A DNA stretch of 36,308 nt from the NCBI GenBank assembly GCA_965661765.1, contig CBFIFE010000024.1:1-36308 (forward strand), given 5' to 3'. This document shows, piece by piece, positions 1-7,103 of the stretch. The stretch comes from JBMYZL01 sp965661765. Its GTDB lineage: Bacteria > Bacteroidota > Bacteroidia > Flavobacteriales_D > Sanyastnellaceae. A model generated the notes under the pieces. That model was not told where the DNA came from. It saw nothing but the letters and a program-made list of their open reading frames with translations, and did no database searches. The position numbers and the translations under genes are program-made. Positions within the stretch are counted from its first letter, which is position 1, and each line of letters begins with the position of its first letter.

Positions 1-2
1 CG

Positions 3-1826
3 GCGCCGGCGCTGTTTGCTGACTCGGTGGACGTGGGCGGCAATGCCGCGTTCGCGGGGACGGTGCAGGTGAGCGGCGCTTCGACGCTGAGCGCTGTGCA
101 GGTGAATGGGGCGCTCGATGTGAACGGACAGGCCGATGTGAGCGGGGCGACGGCGCTCGGCAGCACCCTCGCGGTGACGGGAGTGGCCACGTTCGCGGAC
201 ACGTTGAAGGCGGCGGCTCCGGGCTTGTTTGCCGACAGCTTGGATGTGGCAGGGAATGCCCACGTCGCGGATGTGTTGTATGCAGACAGCATCGTGTCGG
301 GGAAGGTGGTGAATGCACAGGTTCGGGATTTGGCCAACCACAACACCGACGGCCTGGTGGAAACCAGCACGAATCGCTACTTCACGCCAGCGAGGGAGCA
401 GCTCCTTCAGGCCCAAATCGACAGCCTCGACACGTTCCTGTGGAACCTGCTGAATCAGCTCTTCGACCCGCCATCCGTGATCACGAGCGCGGCGACCCCA
501 GTTGCGGCGTACACCGCGTCCATTCACGCGACGTTTGATGCAGGCGGGGCTGAAGTGGAGGATTCAGGTTTTGAGCTGTCGTTGAACAGCGACCTCAGCG
601 ACTCCACGGTCTACGCAGCAACCGGCGCGGAATCGCTCGCCGAGGCCCTCTCGAGTTTGACCAAAGGAACGACGTATTACTACCGCGCCTTCGTGGAAAC
701 CATCATGGGCCGCGCAGAAGGGGCCATTCAGAGCTTCACGACCGTTGATGACGCTGCAGTATCGACGTTGTCGGCGACCAGCATCGGTGCGTTTTCGGCC
801 AACCTCCGAGGCCAAATCACCAGCACCGGCGGCGGCACGATCAGCGCCACGGACTTCCAGTACAGCACGAATTCTTCTTTGAGTGGTGCTTCGACGGCAG
901 GTGGCAGTTCGACCTCCGGCACCTTCAACGGAAGCGTGAGCGGCTTGAGCGCTGGAACGACCTACTATTTCCGGGCACGGGCCACGAATGAGGCGGGGAC
1001 TGCCAATGGAAACACGCTCAACTTCACGACCATCGGGTTGGCTTCGGTTTCGACGGGCAATTCCAGCAGTGTAGGCCCGACCACGGCCACCCTCAGCGGT
1101 TCGGTCACCGGGACCGGCGGCGGCACCGTCAGCGCCACGGGGTTCCAGTACAGCACGAACTCGTCGTTCAGCGGTGCGTCTACGAAGAGCGGAAGCAGCA
1201 CGAGCGGAACCTTTACGGCGAACTTGACAGGCCTCAATGGCAGCACGACCTACTACTTCCGGGCCTATGCTACGAACGAGGCGGGAACGCAGTACGGCAC
1301 ATCGAATAGCTTTACGACCCAAGCCCTTGGGCCATGTGAGGGGGTGTTCACAAAGTCTTACGATGGCCACAATTATCCATTGGTCGAGGCAGGTGGGGAA
1401 TGTTGGTTTGCTGAAGATTTACAGGCGACAAGTGGATTGGTGACCGTTTCGACGAGCAACCCCACAACCAGTCCAGGTTACACCATTGACCCTGCTGGTG
1501 GTTACATTTACAACACCCAGGCATTTAGTTTGGGGGCGTGCCCCAGTGGTTGGCGCGGTGCAACAGCGAGCGATTGGGAGGCCGTGAGGTCTGACAACAT
1601 TATTACACCAGGCACCTATGCATCATCGCTTGCTTTGACCCCTTGCAACACCTCTGGAGCGCAATCTGTAATGCTTGCTGGGGGCGTGGGATATACGACA
1701 TACCAAGTTGCGGCTTATCTTCCTGGTTGGATTCAGTCCTACACAGGATTCGAGCCATGTGCGTCAGCTTCAGGTTCAGGATTCGCCATTACAGTCTTGG
1801 CTCGAATTCGGTGTGTGAAGAATTGA
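3..1826 (+). CDS. Secreted surface protein with FN3-like repeats and a C-terminal FISUMP domain (5' end outside window)
   Basis: The reading frame is open from base 3, so the gene starts upstream of the window; the GTG at 27 is internal, because the preceding residues (APALFADSV) belong to a repeat seen again near residue 65. The first ~110 residues are short Ala/Gly/Val repeats of the LFADSLDVAGNA type. Three FN3-like units follow (about 155-245, 246-343, 346-440), each ending in a GTTYYFRAxATNEAGT-like motif typical of Bacteroidota surface proteins. The last ~165 residues look like a FISUMP domain (YDGHNYPLVEAGGECWFAEDL, ACPSGWRGATASDWEAV, RIRCVKN end). The role is probably cell-surface or extracellular; no enzyme motif was seen. 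The FISUMP-coding part (from about 1350) is visibly AT-richer than the FN3 part. A strong terminator follows. Family assignment is confident, function is unknown. Confidence 0.85.
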   Translation, partial: APALFADSVDVGGNAAFAGTVQVSGASTLSAVQVNGALDVNGQADVSGATALGSTLAVTGVATFADTLKAAAPGLFADSLDVAGNAHVADVLYADSIVSGKVVNAQVRDLANHNTDGLVETSTNRYFTPAREQLLQAQIDSLDTFLWNLLNQLFDPPSVITSAATPVAAYTASIHATFDAGGAEVEDSGFELSLNSDLSDSTVYAATGAESLAEALSSLTKGTTYYYRAFVETIMGRAEGAIQSFTTVDDAAVSTLSATSIGAFSANLRGQITSTGGGTISATDFQYSTNSSLSGASTAGGSSTSGTFNGSVSGLSAGTTYYFRARATNEAGTANGNTLNFTTIGLASVSTGNSSSVGPTTATLSGSVTGTGGGTVSATGFQYSTNSSFSGASTKSGSSTSGTFTANLTGLNGSTTYYFRAYATNEAGTQYGTSNSFTTQALGPCEGVFTKSYDGHNYPLVEAGGECWFAEDLQATSGLVTVSTSNPTTSPGYTIDPAGGYIYNTQAFSLGACPSGWRGATASDWEAVRSDNIITPGTYASSLALTPCNTSGAQSVMLAGGVGYTTYQVAAYLPGWIQSYTGFEPCASASGSGFAITVLARIRCVKN

Positions 1827-1847
1827 CCCGCGAGCAGGTTGGATTCT

Positions 1848-1887
1848 AAAAAGGCTGGTCCCACAAGTTGTCGGGACCAGCCTTTTT
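1848..1887 (+). terminator. Rho-independent terminator after the FISUMP gene
   Basis: A near-perfect hairpin: AAAAAGGCTGGTCCC, a 10-base loop, then GGGACCAGCCTTTTT. It begins 21 bases after the stop codon. A-tract and T-tract flank the stem symmetrically, so it could act in both directions, also for the minus-strand lpdA remnant. Confidence 0.9.
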
Positions 1888-2032
1888 CATGGATACATCG
1901 TTGAGTGACCTCAAGATGGCGATTCATCCATTCCATTCCAGTCGGCGAGCGCAGCGAGCCCTCACCGTTCCAGTTTCCGTTCCTGTCCCCTGAATCCTGC
2001 CTCTCCTTCGCGAGCGCAGCTCGCGTCTCCAA

Positions 2033-2155
2033 TCACACGTGAAGGGCTCGGTCGTCCGTCGCCGCGAGGGCTGCTTCCTTGAGCGCTTCGGTGAACGTCG
2101 GGTGGGCGTGGCTCATGCGGGCAATGTCCTCGGCGGTGGCCCTGTATTCCATGGC
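2033..2155 (-). pseudogene. lpdA: Dihydrolipoyl dehydrogenase, C-terminal fragment truncated by the IS
   Basis: On the minus strand the last 40 codons read AMEYRATAEDIARMSHAHPTF... and end in ALHV-stop. This is the characteristic C-terminal dimerisation segment of dihydrolipoyl dehydrogenase (E3), with the AEDIA and HAHPT motifs whose His is the active-site base in the family. The frame is open exactly to base 2155, where the IS left inverted repeat begins. A full E3 has about 470 residues; the missing ~430 residues are not found beyond the other IS end, so the gene is not simply interrupted but separated from its 5' part. The fragment has no start codon of its own and should not be functional. 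Another lpdA copy elsewhere would be expected. Confidence 0.85.
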
Positions 2156-2182
2156 TGAGGTGGTCGGGAAAAACTGGACACG
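2156..2182 (+). repeat. IS3 left terminal inverted repeat
   Basis: Starts TGAGGTGGTCGG and ends TGGACACG. It pairs with the right repeat at 3365-3391 (20 of 27 bases). It directly abuts the truncated lpdA codon at 2153-2155. Confidence 0.85.
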
Positions 2183-2254
2183 AAACGGGGGTTTCTTAAG
2201 TTGTGAACGTCGTCCAAAACACGCAGAACATTCAACTCCGCCTTCAAGGCGAAC

Positions 2255-2524
2255 GTGGCCATTGAAGCCATCAAGGAGCAACGCACGATCTCAGAACTTG
2301 CTCAGGAATTTGAAATCCATCCCAACCAAGTCAGCCAATGGAAACGGGAGTTTTTGGAGCGAAGTGCCCAAGTTTTCGAAGGCGACAAAAAACAAGCAGA
2401 AGAAATCGAACGCTTGGAACTTGAACAGCGCGTGGTTCATGAACGCATTGGCCGCTTGACCATCGAAAACGAGTTTTTTAAAAAAAAATTGGGACCATGG
2501 ACACCCGAGAAAGGAAAGCGTTGA
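2255..2524 (+). CDS. IS3 transposase OrfA (helix-turn-helix subunit), 5' end possibly damaged
   Basis: The 89-residue product from the GTG at 2255 contains the IS3 OrfA helix-turn-helix (TISELAQEFEIHPNQVSQWK) followed by a heptad-like coiled coil (IERLELEQRVVHERIGRLTIEN) used for multimerisation. In frame upstream, codons 2207-2254 read TSSKTRRTFNSAFKAN, which matches the normal OrfA N-terminus (KxRRTFxxxFKAxVA), but no ATG, GTG or TTG exists between the stop at 2204 and the GTG at 2255. Starting at 2255 would remove part of the DNA-binding domain, so either a non-standard start (ACG at 2207) is used or the start has been lost. The 3' end overlaps orfB. Confidence 0.8.
   Translation: MAIEAIKEQRTISELAQEFEIHPNQVSQWKREFLERSAQVFEGDKKQAEEIERLELEQRVVHERIGRLTIENEFFKKKLGPWTPEKGKR
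2480..2488 (+). promoter_or_regulatory. Programmed -1 frameshift site of the IS
   Basis: A run of nine A bases lies in the orfA frame as AAA AAA AAA TTG. A -1 slip would join OrfA to the orfB frame, which is open from 2482 (a TAA at 2479 closes it just before). This is the standard IS3 route to the OrfAB transposase. Inferred from position and sequence only. Confidence 0.7.
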
Positions 2525-3333
2525 TTGACAGCAGCTTCGTTGATCTCGGGGTCACGGAGCAATGTAGCCTGCTCAGCTTGCCACGCTCCACATTTTGCTA
2601 CCGCCCGGTTGCAGCTTTTGAACAGGATTTGGCCGCCATGCGCACACTCGATGAGCTTTACCAAGAAGATCCTGCGCGCGGAACGCGGCGCATGAGCCAC
2701 GAACTTCAGAAGCTGGGTTTTGACATTGGACGAGATCGAACTCGGCGTCTGATGCAACGGATGCGAATGAAGACGATCTACTGCCGACCGCGAACAACCG
2801 TTTGTGATCCAGCGAAGTACAAGTTTCCGTATTTGCTTCGGAACTTGAAAATCAACCGGCCAAACCAAGTTTGGGTCCTTGACATTTCCTACATTCCAAT
2901 GGATCGAGGCTACATGTTCTTGCAGGTCATCATCGACTGGCATTCCCGGGCTGTTGTGGGCTGGAGTTTGTCGAACACGATGGAGGCCTTGTGGGTCGTT
3001 GAGACCCTGGATTTCGCCATTCAACGCCATGGCAAACCCGAGATCATCAATTCGGATCAAGGCAGCCAATTCACATCAGATGAATATGTTGCGTTTGTGA
3101 AGAGCCAAGGCATTCAGATCTCGATGGACGGTAAGGGCCGGGCCATTGACAACGTGATTGTTGTGCAGTTTTTCCGAACCATCAAGTACGATAAGCTCTA
3201 CCTCGAATCTCTCGAAACAGGAGCCGATGTCCAGCGATCTTGCCACGAATTCATTCAGTATTACAATCACAAGCGAGATTACAGTTCCATCGGAAATCAA
3301 CCTCCGATGGTCTTTTACAAACTCGCTGCTTGA
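2497..3333 (+). CDS. IS3 transposase OrfB (DDE integrase fold) with catalytic Glu replaced by Val
   Basis: The 278-residue protein has the HTH_21-like N-terminus (about 45-105) and an rve/DDE integrase core. The first Asp is D129 (VWVLDISYI) and the second D187 (INSDQGSQFTS). The DD(35)E glutamate should be residue 223, in the usual context DNVxVERFWR; here the segment reads DNVIVVQFFR, so residue 223 is Val (GTG at 3163-3165, one base from GAG). The neighbouring Arg and Trp are also changed (Q224, F226). The end, YYNHKRDYSSIGNQPP, is the normal family ending. The ATG at 2497 is an internal start; the functional protein would be the OrfAB fusion. Family assignment is sure; catalytic inactivity is inferred from the missing glutamate. 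Confidence 0.9.
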   Translation: MDTRERKALIDSSFVDLGVTEQCSLLSLPRSTFCYRPVAAFEQDLAAMRTLDELYQEDPARGTRRMSHELQKLGFDIGRDRTRRLMQRMRMKTIYCRPRTTVCDPAKYKFPYLLRNLKINRPNQVWVLDISYIPMDRGYMFLQVIIDWHSRAVVGWSLSNTMEALWVVETLDFAIQRHGKPEIINSDQGSQFTSDEYVAFVKSQGIQISMDGKGRAIDNVIVVQFFRTIKYDKLYLESLETGADVQRSCHEFIQYYNHKRDYSSIGNQPPMVFYKLAA

Positions 3334-3364
3334 ACCATGAAATCCACCTTAACTTGCTTTCAAA

Positions 3365-3391
3365 CGTGTCCAACTGAATCCGACCACTTCA
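3365..3391 (-). repeat. IS3 right terminal inverted repeat
   Basis: Reads CGTGTCCA...CCGACCACTTCA on the plus strand, the complement of the left end with 20 of 27 matches. It begins 31 bases after the orfB stop. Confidence 0.85.
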
Positions 3392-3516
3392 GTAGGCACC
3401 CCCGAATCTGAACAGTTTGAAATGAGAAGGTTGAGAGGGTTCGCTACCTTTCAATACATGAGGGGCAATAGATTCACTCGACGGAAACTCCAAGCAATCC
3501 CAACACATCCCTCGCC

Positions 3517-4128
3517 GTGAACCTCCTATCCTATCACCTCCTCCCCCTCGCAATCGCCTACCTCCTCCTCATGCTGGCAAACGAGATTGAGCGAGCGATC
3601 ATCGGTTCAGATGAATCGGGCCGCATTCATACTGAGGTCTCCACCGACCATTGCAGTTGGAAGTGTCACGACCAAACCACCAGCCACTGCCTGCCCCAGC
3701 ACGGCGGGCTGCCGGAGTCATTTCGCGAAACCGTGAAGCCTTTCTATGCCGGGATGGTGCAATTTCTGATGTCAACGGGGAATTACAAGTCGGCGAATCT
3801 TCAGTTGTTGGCCTTGATTTGGCCTTTGCTCATGTCCTTGTTGCTCATGCGTCTGGCCAGAGGGCTCGAATTCGCGCAAAAATGGAGGCAATCTAAACTG
3901 CCCACTTTGCTCCTCGGCGTTGCTGTGGCTGGCGGGGCATTCGTTTTGGCCAAATCCAATCCCTACGACTACTTGACCGATTTCACCTTGACATTGTCGC
4001 GCTGGCTCTCCCTGTCCTACTTCGACGTCAACGCCCTCATCTTCATCATCGCCTGGCCCCTCTCGACCCTCCTCCTCCTCACCCTATCGATCCTCCAGCT
4101 CGTCACGAAAGTCATCAGGAAGCCGTGA
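3517..4128 (+). CDS. Small membrane protein with a CxxxCHx6C motif, unknown function
   Basis: A 203-residue protein from a GTG start. It has an N-terminal hydrophobic segment (4-21), a non-cytoplasmic-looking stretch with C46-SWK-C50-H51 and C58, then three hydrophobic helices (about 95-112, 129-145, 172-197). The order TM, Cys-rich loop, and a segment like FLMSTGNYKSANLQLLALIWPLL resembles short uncharacterised membrane proteins seen in many Bacteroidota; this resemblance is from memory and not checked. The Cys/His cluster could bind metal or form disulfides. It sits alone between the IS and the truncated FISUMP gene, and codon usage becomes rich in CTC/ATC at both ends. The GTG start is uncertain. 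Confidence 0.6.
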   Translation: MNLLSYHLLPLAIAYLLLMLANEIERAIIGSDESGRIHTEVSTDHCSWKCHDQTTSHCLPQHGGLPESFRETVKPFYAGMVQFLMSTGNYKSANLQLLALIWPLLMSLLLMRLARGLEFAQKWRQSKLPTLLLGVAVAGGAFVLAKSNPYDYLTDFTLTLSRWLSLSYFDVNALIFIIAWPLSTLLLLTLSILQLVTKVIRKP

Positions 4129-4227
4129 CCTCGGCATGCCGAGATCCCACATCCAGCGGGCCCATTATTTTTCGTCAGGTTGAGTTCCCCCCTTTTGATC
4201 ATGGCAGCGAAATGTGTAAAGCGACTT

Positions 4228-4243
4228 CAACTGAATCCGACCA
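4228..4243. repeat. Solo copy of the IS3 right-end core sequence
   Basis: The 16 bases CAACTGAATCCGACCA are identical to bases 3370-3385 inside the IS right terminal repeat; similarity continues weakly outward (ACCAATCTA against ACCACTTCA). No second transposase is nearby. It is likely the relic of another related IS end and lies just upstream of the truncated FISUMP gene. Confidence 0.55.
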
Positions 4244-4305
4244 ATCTAGTGTTTACGTACGTTCAGTACGACCTGGGTGTCATGGAGAGCTGTCAAACGT
4301 GATTT

Positions 4306-4791
4306 TTGGATTCGTACTTTTTACGGTCTGCTCTTCTCCATTCTCAAATTGTAGACGAATATTGCAGTTATGGCAACAGTTCGAGCAATCTCGAGACATA
4401 CGGGCGATTGTACAATTGGTATGCTGTTGACGATTCTCGGGGGCTATGTCCCAGTGGCTGGCACGTCCCGGCAGACGCTGAATGGACCGTGCTGACAGAA
4501 TATCTTGGAGGCGCCTCGGTGGCAGCCCCTGCCTTGAAATCTTCTCCTTCAGACTCCCCAGGCTGGGACGGCACGAATGCTTCGGGTTTTTCGGCGTGGC
4601 CGGGGGGCTTGCGCTACAACTTCAATGGCTTCTTCTACAATGAAGGAAACTACGGCTACTGGTGGAGCGCTTCGCCCAGTGGAACATCAAGCGCATGGTA
4701 CCGAAACCTCTACTCCGGCAGTGACGGTGTCCATCGGAACAACGACTACCTACGGAACGGCTTCTCCGTTCGCTGCTTGAGGGATGAATGA
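4306..4791 (+). pseudogene. FISUMP-domain protein, 5'-truncated fragment
   Basis: From about codon 15 the translation is a clear FISUMP domain: ETYGRLYNWYAVDDSRGLCP, SGWHVPADAEWTVLTEYLGG, FSAWPGGLRYNFNGFFYN, YWWSASPSGTSSAWYRNLYS and the ending GFSVRCLRDE. The usual N-terminal half of the domain (GEQxWMAENL), signal peptide and stalk are absent. An in-frame stop at 4300 and only a TTG at 4306 precede it, so the recognisable part begins without a convincing start. It is best read as the 3' remnant of a surface protein gene whose front was lost, perhaps by the same IS-linked rearrangement that trimmed lpdA. Expression as a 161-aa cytosolic protein cannot be excluded. Confidence 0.75.
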
Positions 4792-4964
4792 GAGGGAATG
4801 TGGACTCTTTGACCCTTTGTCTCTTTGACTCTTTTTTTTCGGCCGCAGGCCGATTCCCCGAGCGAAGCGAGGACAGCGCAAAATCGAGAAACAATCACTT
4901 TCGCACGCAGCCCTTCAGACAGACATTGCCTGCTTGGTTTGGCCGTTGAGCGCCTTTGCTTCCG

Positions 4965-5534
4965 ATGCATGAGCAGGTGCTTGGCCCTTTTGCGACCGTG
5001 TTCTCGAAAGGCGCCTCTCCGTTTGACCCAAGCAAAATTCATAAATTGAGGCACGAACCGATGTGGAAGGTCATTGTCTTTCTCGCCCCGCTGTGTCCCA
5101 TTTGCCAGGACTGCACACACTACCTCAACGCCCTCGCGCAGCAGTGGGCTGACGCGGACGTGCCGGTGGAGCTGCAAGGGTGGTTTCCCCACCCAAGGGT
5201 GACCGAAGCAGACATTGCGCAATTCGCGGAGGTCTATGGCGTGGATTGGTCGCTGGCGAAGGACACGTGTGGCTGGGCAGACGCCTTGGAGGCAGATTGG
5301 ACGCCGGAGTGTTTTTTGCTCGACAGCGTGGGAAGGGTTGTTTATCGTGGCCGCGTGAATGATTTGTACTTTGCCCTGGGGAAGCACCGGACTGCGCCCA
5401 GGTCCGCTGATTTGGAAGCGGCGGTGGAAGCGGTTTTGGCTGGAGAAGAACCCAATCCAGCAACGACCCACGCCATCGGCTGCCCCATCGAATCCAGAAT
5501 CCCGAAAGCCCCATGCGCCACCCACTCACCCTGA
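4965..5534 (+). CDS. Redoxin/thioredoxin-like protein paired with a copper monooxygenase
   Basis: About 189 residues from the ATG at 4965 (an in-frame alternative is ATG 5061). The thioredoxin-fold active site is CPICQDC near residues 42-48, after a hydrophobic strand (WKVIVFLAP). A TPECFLLDSVGRVVYRGRVN segment with the cis-Pro region follows, then the ending TTHAIGCPIE. This ending and the linkage to a haem c/PHM-type monooxygenase match a family of redoxins found beside such enzymes in Bacteroidota. The role may be thiol handling or metal/haem maturation of the partner; that is inference. Family members usually carry a lipoprotein or signal peptide; here a stop at 4947 blocks extension, and a signal-like stretch (ACLVWPLSAFAS) is encoded just upstream in another frame, so a frameshift is possible. 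It overlaps the next gene by 22 bases. Confidence 0.75.
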   Translation: MHEQVLGPFATVFSKGASPFDPSKIHKLRHEPMWKVIVFLAPLCPICQDCTHYLNALAQQWADADVPVELQGWFPHPRVTEADIAQFAEVYGVDWSLAKDTCGWADALEADWTPECFLLDSVGRVVYRGRVNDLYFALGKHRTAPRSADLEAAVEAVLAGEEPNPATTHAIGCPIESRIPKAPCATHSP

Positions 5535-7093
5535 CCCTTGTGCTGTTTGCTGCCTGTTCCGCGCAGGCGCAAGAGAACCCGACCTTTCACGCCGACGTCG
5601 CGCCCATCATTTACAACCATTGCACGGAATGTCACCGGATGGGGGAAATCGGGCCGATGCCGTTCACGACTTACGAAGAAGTGTCCGATTATGCCGGGAT
5701 GATCGAATGGGTGACCGCGTCGGGCTACATGCCGCCATGGACACCGGATCATGCATACGCTTCGCTTCGCGGGGAACGGTTTTTGACCTCCGAAGAGAAG
5801 GCCACCCTCGCCACCTGGGCCGTTTCCGGGGCGCCGGAGGGCGACCCGTCGGAGAACCCGGGGCTGCCATCGTATCCGGAGGGGAGTCAGGTGGGGGAGC
5901 CGGATTTGGTCTTGAGCATGCCGGAAGCCTTCGTTCATGCTGGCAACATGACGGATCAATACCAAGTGTTTGTGATTCCTCTCGACCTCGATGCGCCGCA
6001 GGAAATTCGGGCGATTGAGGTACGGCCGGGCAATGCAGCCATTGCGCACCATGCGTTGATTGCTTACACGGACAATCCAGTTTCGATCGCCCAAGCCATG
6101 GCCTTGGATGCAGCGGACCCGGCCCCTGGCTACGAAAGCTTCGGGGATTACGGGGTGAATGTGGAGGATTTTCTGTTCGGTGGATGGGTGCCTGGCTCGC
6201 CGCCGATCGAATTCCCACCGACGATCGGCAAGGTTGTGCAGCCCGGCGGGGTGCTGCTGATGCAGATGCACTACGGGCCGACGCCCATTGAAGAAGTGGA
6301 TCAAACGGAAATCAACATCTTTTTTGCGGAGACCCCCGTGGAAAGGGAAGTGGAATTGTACATGGTGACGCCGGTGGACTTGAATGAGCCATTTTACATC
6401 GCGCCCAACACCGTTGAAACATTTCACGCCGAGATCCAGACGCCGCTGGACATCAGCTTGATAGGCATCACCCCCCACTGCCATTTGCTGGGCCAGTCCT
6501 GGGAGGTCTTTGCGGAGGCTGCCGGGGACACCATCCCATTGATCTCCATCCCAGAGTGGGACTTCAATTGGCAGGGCCTTTTCACCTATCCTTCTCTGGT
6601 GCATGTGCCTGCGGATTACACCATTCACGCCATTTGCACTTACGACAATACCACCGCAAACCCTTTCAATCCATCGGACCCGCCCATCCCCGTGAGTTGG
6701 GGGGAGTTCACCGAGGACGAGATGTTCCTCCTGTTTTTGCAGTTTGTGCCATACCTCGAAGGCGATGAGGAAATTTCTCTGTCTGCACCGGATGCAGCTT
6801 TTCGGTACACGTATGCGCAAGGCCAATTGTTTCCCGTCTCCCCCAACCCTGCGCGGCTGGGGCAACCCTTGGACATCGGCTGGATGACGCCGCAAGCGGA
6901 GCGATTGACCTTGTCTGTCTTTGATGCGCAGGGCAGGAAGGTGAAGGACATCTTCGCTGGGCGCCAAACCGCCGGCGGGTTGGAGGTGCGCCGGGAGGTT
7001 CACGTGGCGGATTGGGGAGCCGGGGAGTTCTCGCTCGTCTTGACGGGGGATCGCGGCACGCGAGGCCACCGACGGGTGATCGTGTTGCCTTGA
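5513..7093 (+). CDS. Secreted cytochrome c / copper type II (PHM-like) monooxygenase with T9SS tail
   Basis: A 526-residue protein with a signal peptide (1-20). A haem c motif C37-TE-C40-H41 comes with a likely axial Met (GPMPF). A two-domain PHM-like copper monooxygenase follows. All six expected ligands are visible: H179-H180 and H253 for the CuH site, and H322-x-H324 (TPHCHLLG) plus M404 (EDEMF) for the CuM site. The last ~85 residues (FPVSPNPARLGQPLDI... to the end) are a T9SS type A sorting domain, so it is exported to the cell surface or outside. PHM relatives hydroxylate at C-H bonds using ascorbate; the substrate here is unknown. The haem domain could deliver electrons to copper in place of ascorbate. 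It is translationally overlapped with the redoxin gene and converges on gapN with a 10-base gap. Confidence 0.85.
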   Translation: MRHPLTLTLVLFAACSAQAQENPTFHADVAPIIYNHCTECHRMGEIGPMPFTTYEEVSDYAGMIEWVTASGYMPPWTPDHAYASLRGERFLTSEEKATLATWAVSGAPEGDPSENPGLPSYPEGSQVGEPDLVLSMPEAFVHAGNMTDQYQVFVIPLDLDAPQEIRAIEVRPGNAAIAHHALIAYTDNPVSIAQAMALDAADPAPGYESFGDYGVNVEDFLFGGWVPGSPPIEFPPTIGKVVQPGGVLLMQMHYGPTPIEEVDQTEINIFFAETPVEREVELYMVTPVDLNEPFYIAPNTVETFHAEIQTPLDISLIGITPHCHLLGQSWEVFAEAAGDTIPLISIPEWDFNWQGLFTYPSLVHVPADYTIHAICTYDNTTANPFNPSDPPIPVSWGEFTEDEMFLLFLQFVPYLEGDEEISLSAPDAAFRYTYAQGQLFPVSPNPARLGQPLDIGWMTPQAERLTLSVFDAQGRKVKDIFAGRQTAGGLEVRREVHVADWGAGEFSLVLTGDRGTRGHRRVIVLP

Positions 7094-7103
7094 GGTGAGG
7101 CGG

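Larger units (their letters stand above)
2156..3391 (+). mobile_element. IS3-family insertion sequence, probably inactive
   Basis: A 1236-bp element bounded by 27-bp imperfect inverted repeats (20 of 27 positions match) that begin TGA and end TCA, as usual for IS3. It holds two overlapping ORFs in the orfA / -1 orfB arrangement with a poly-A slippery run. No 3-4 bp target duplication is visible: the left flank ends ...ATGGC and the right flank starts GTAGG. Three features suggest decay: no standard start codon for the full orfA helix-turn-helix, loss of the DDE glutamate in OrfB, and the missing target duplication. Confidence 0.88.

Noticed and set aside
564..1370. 268-codon open frame on the minus strand
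   Set aside because: Antisense to the FN3 repeats; its apparent repeats mirror those of the real gene.
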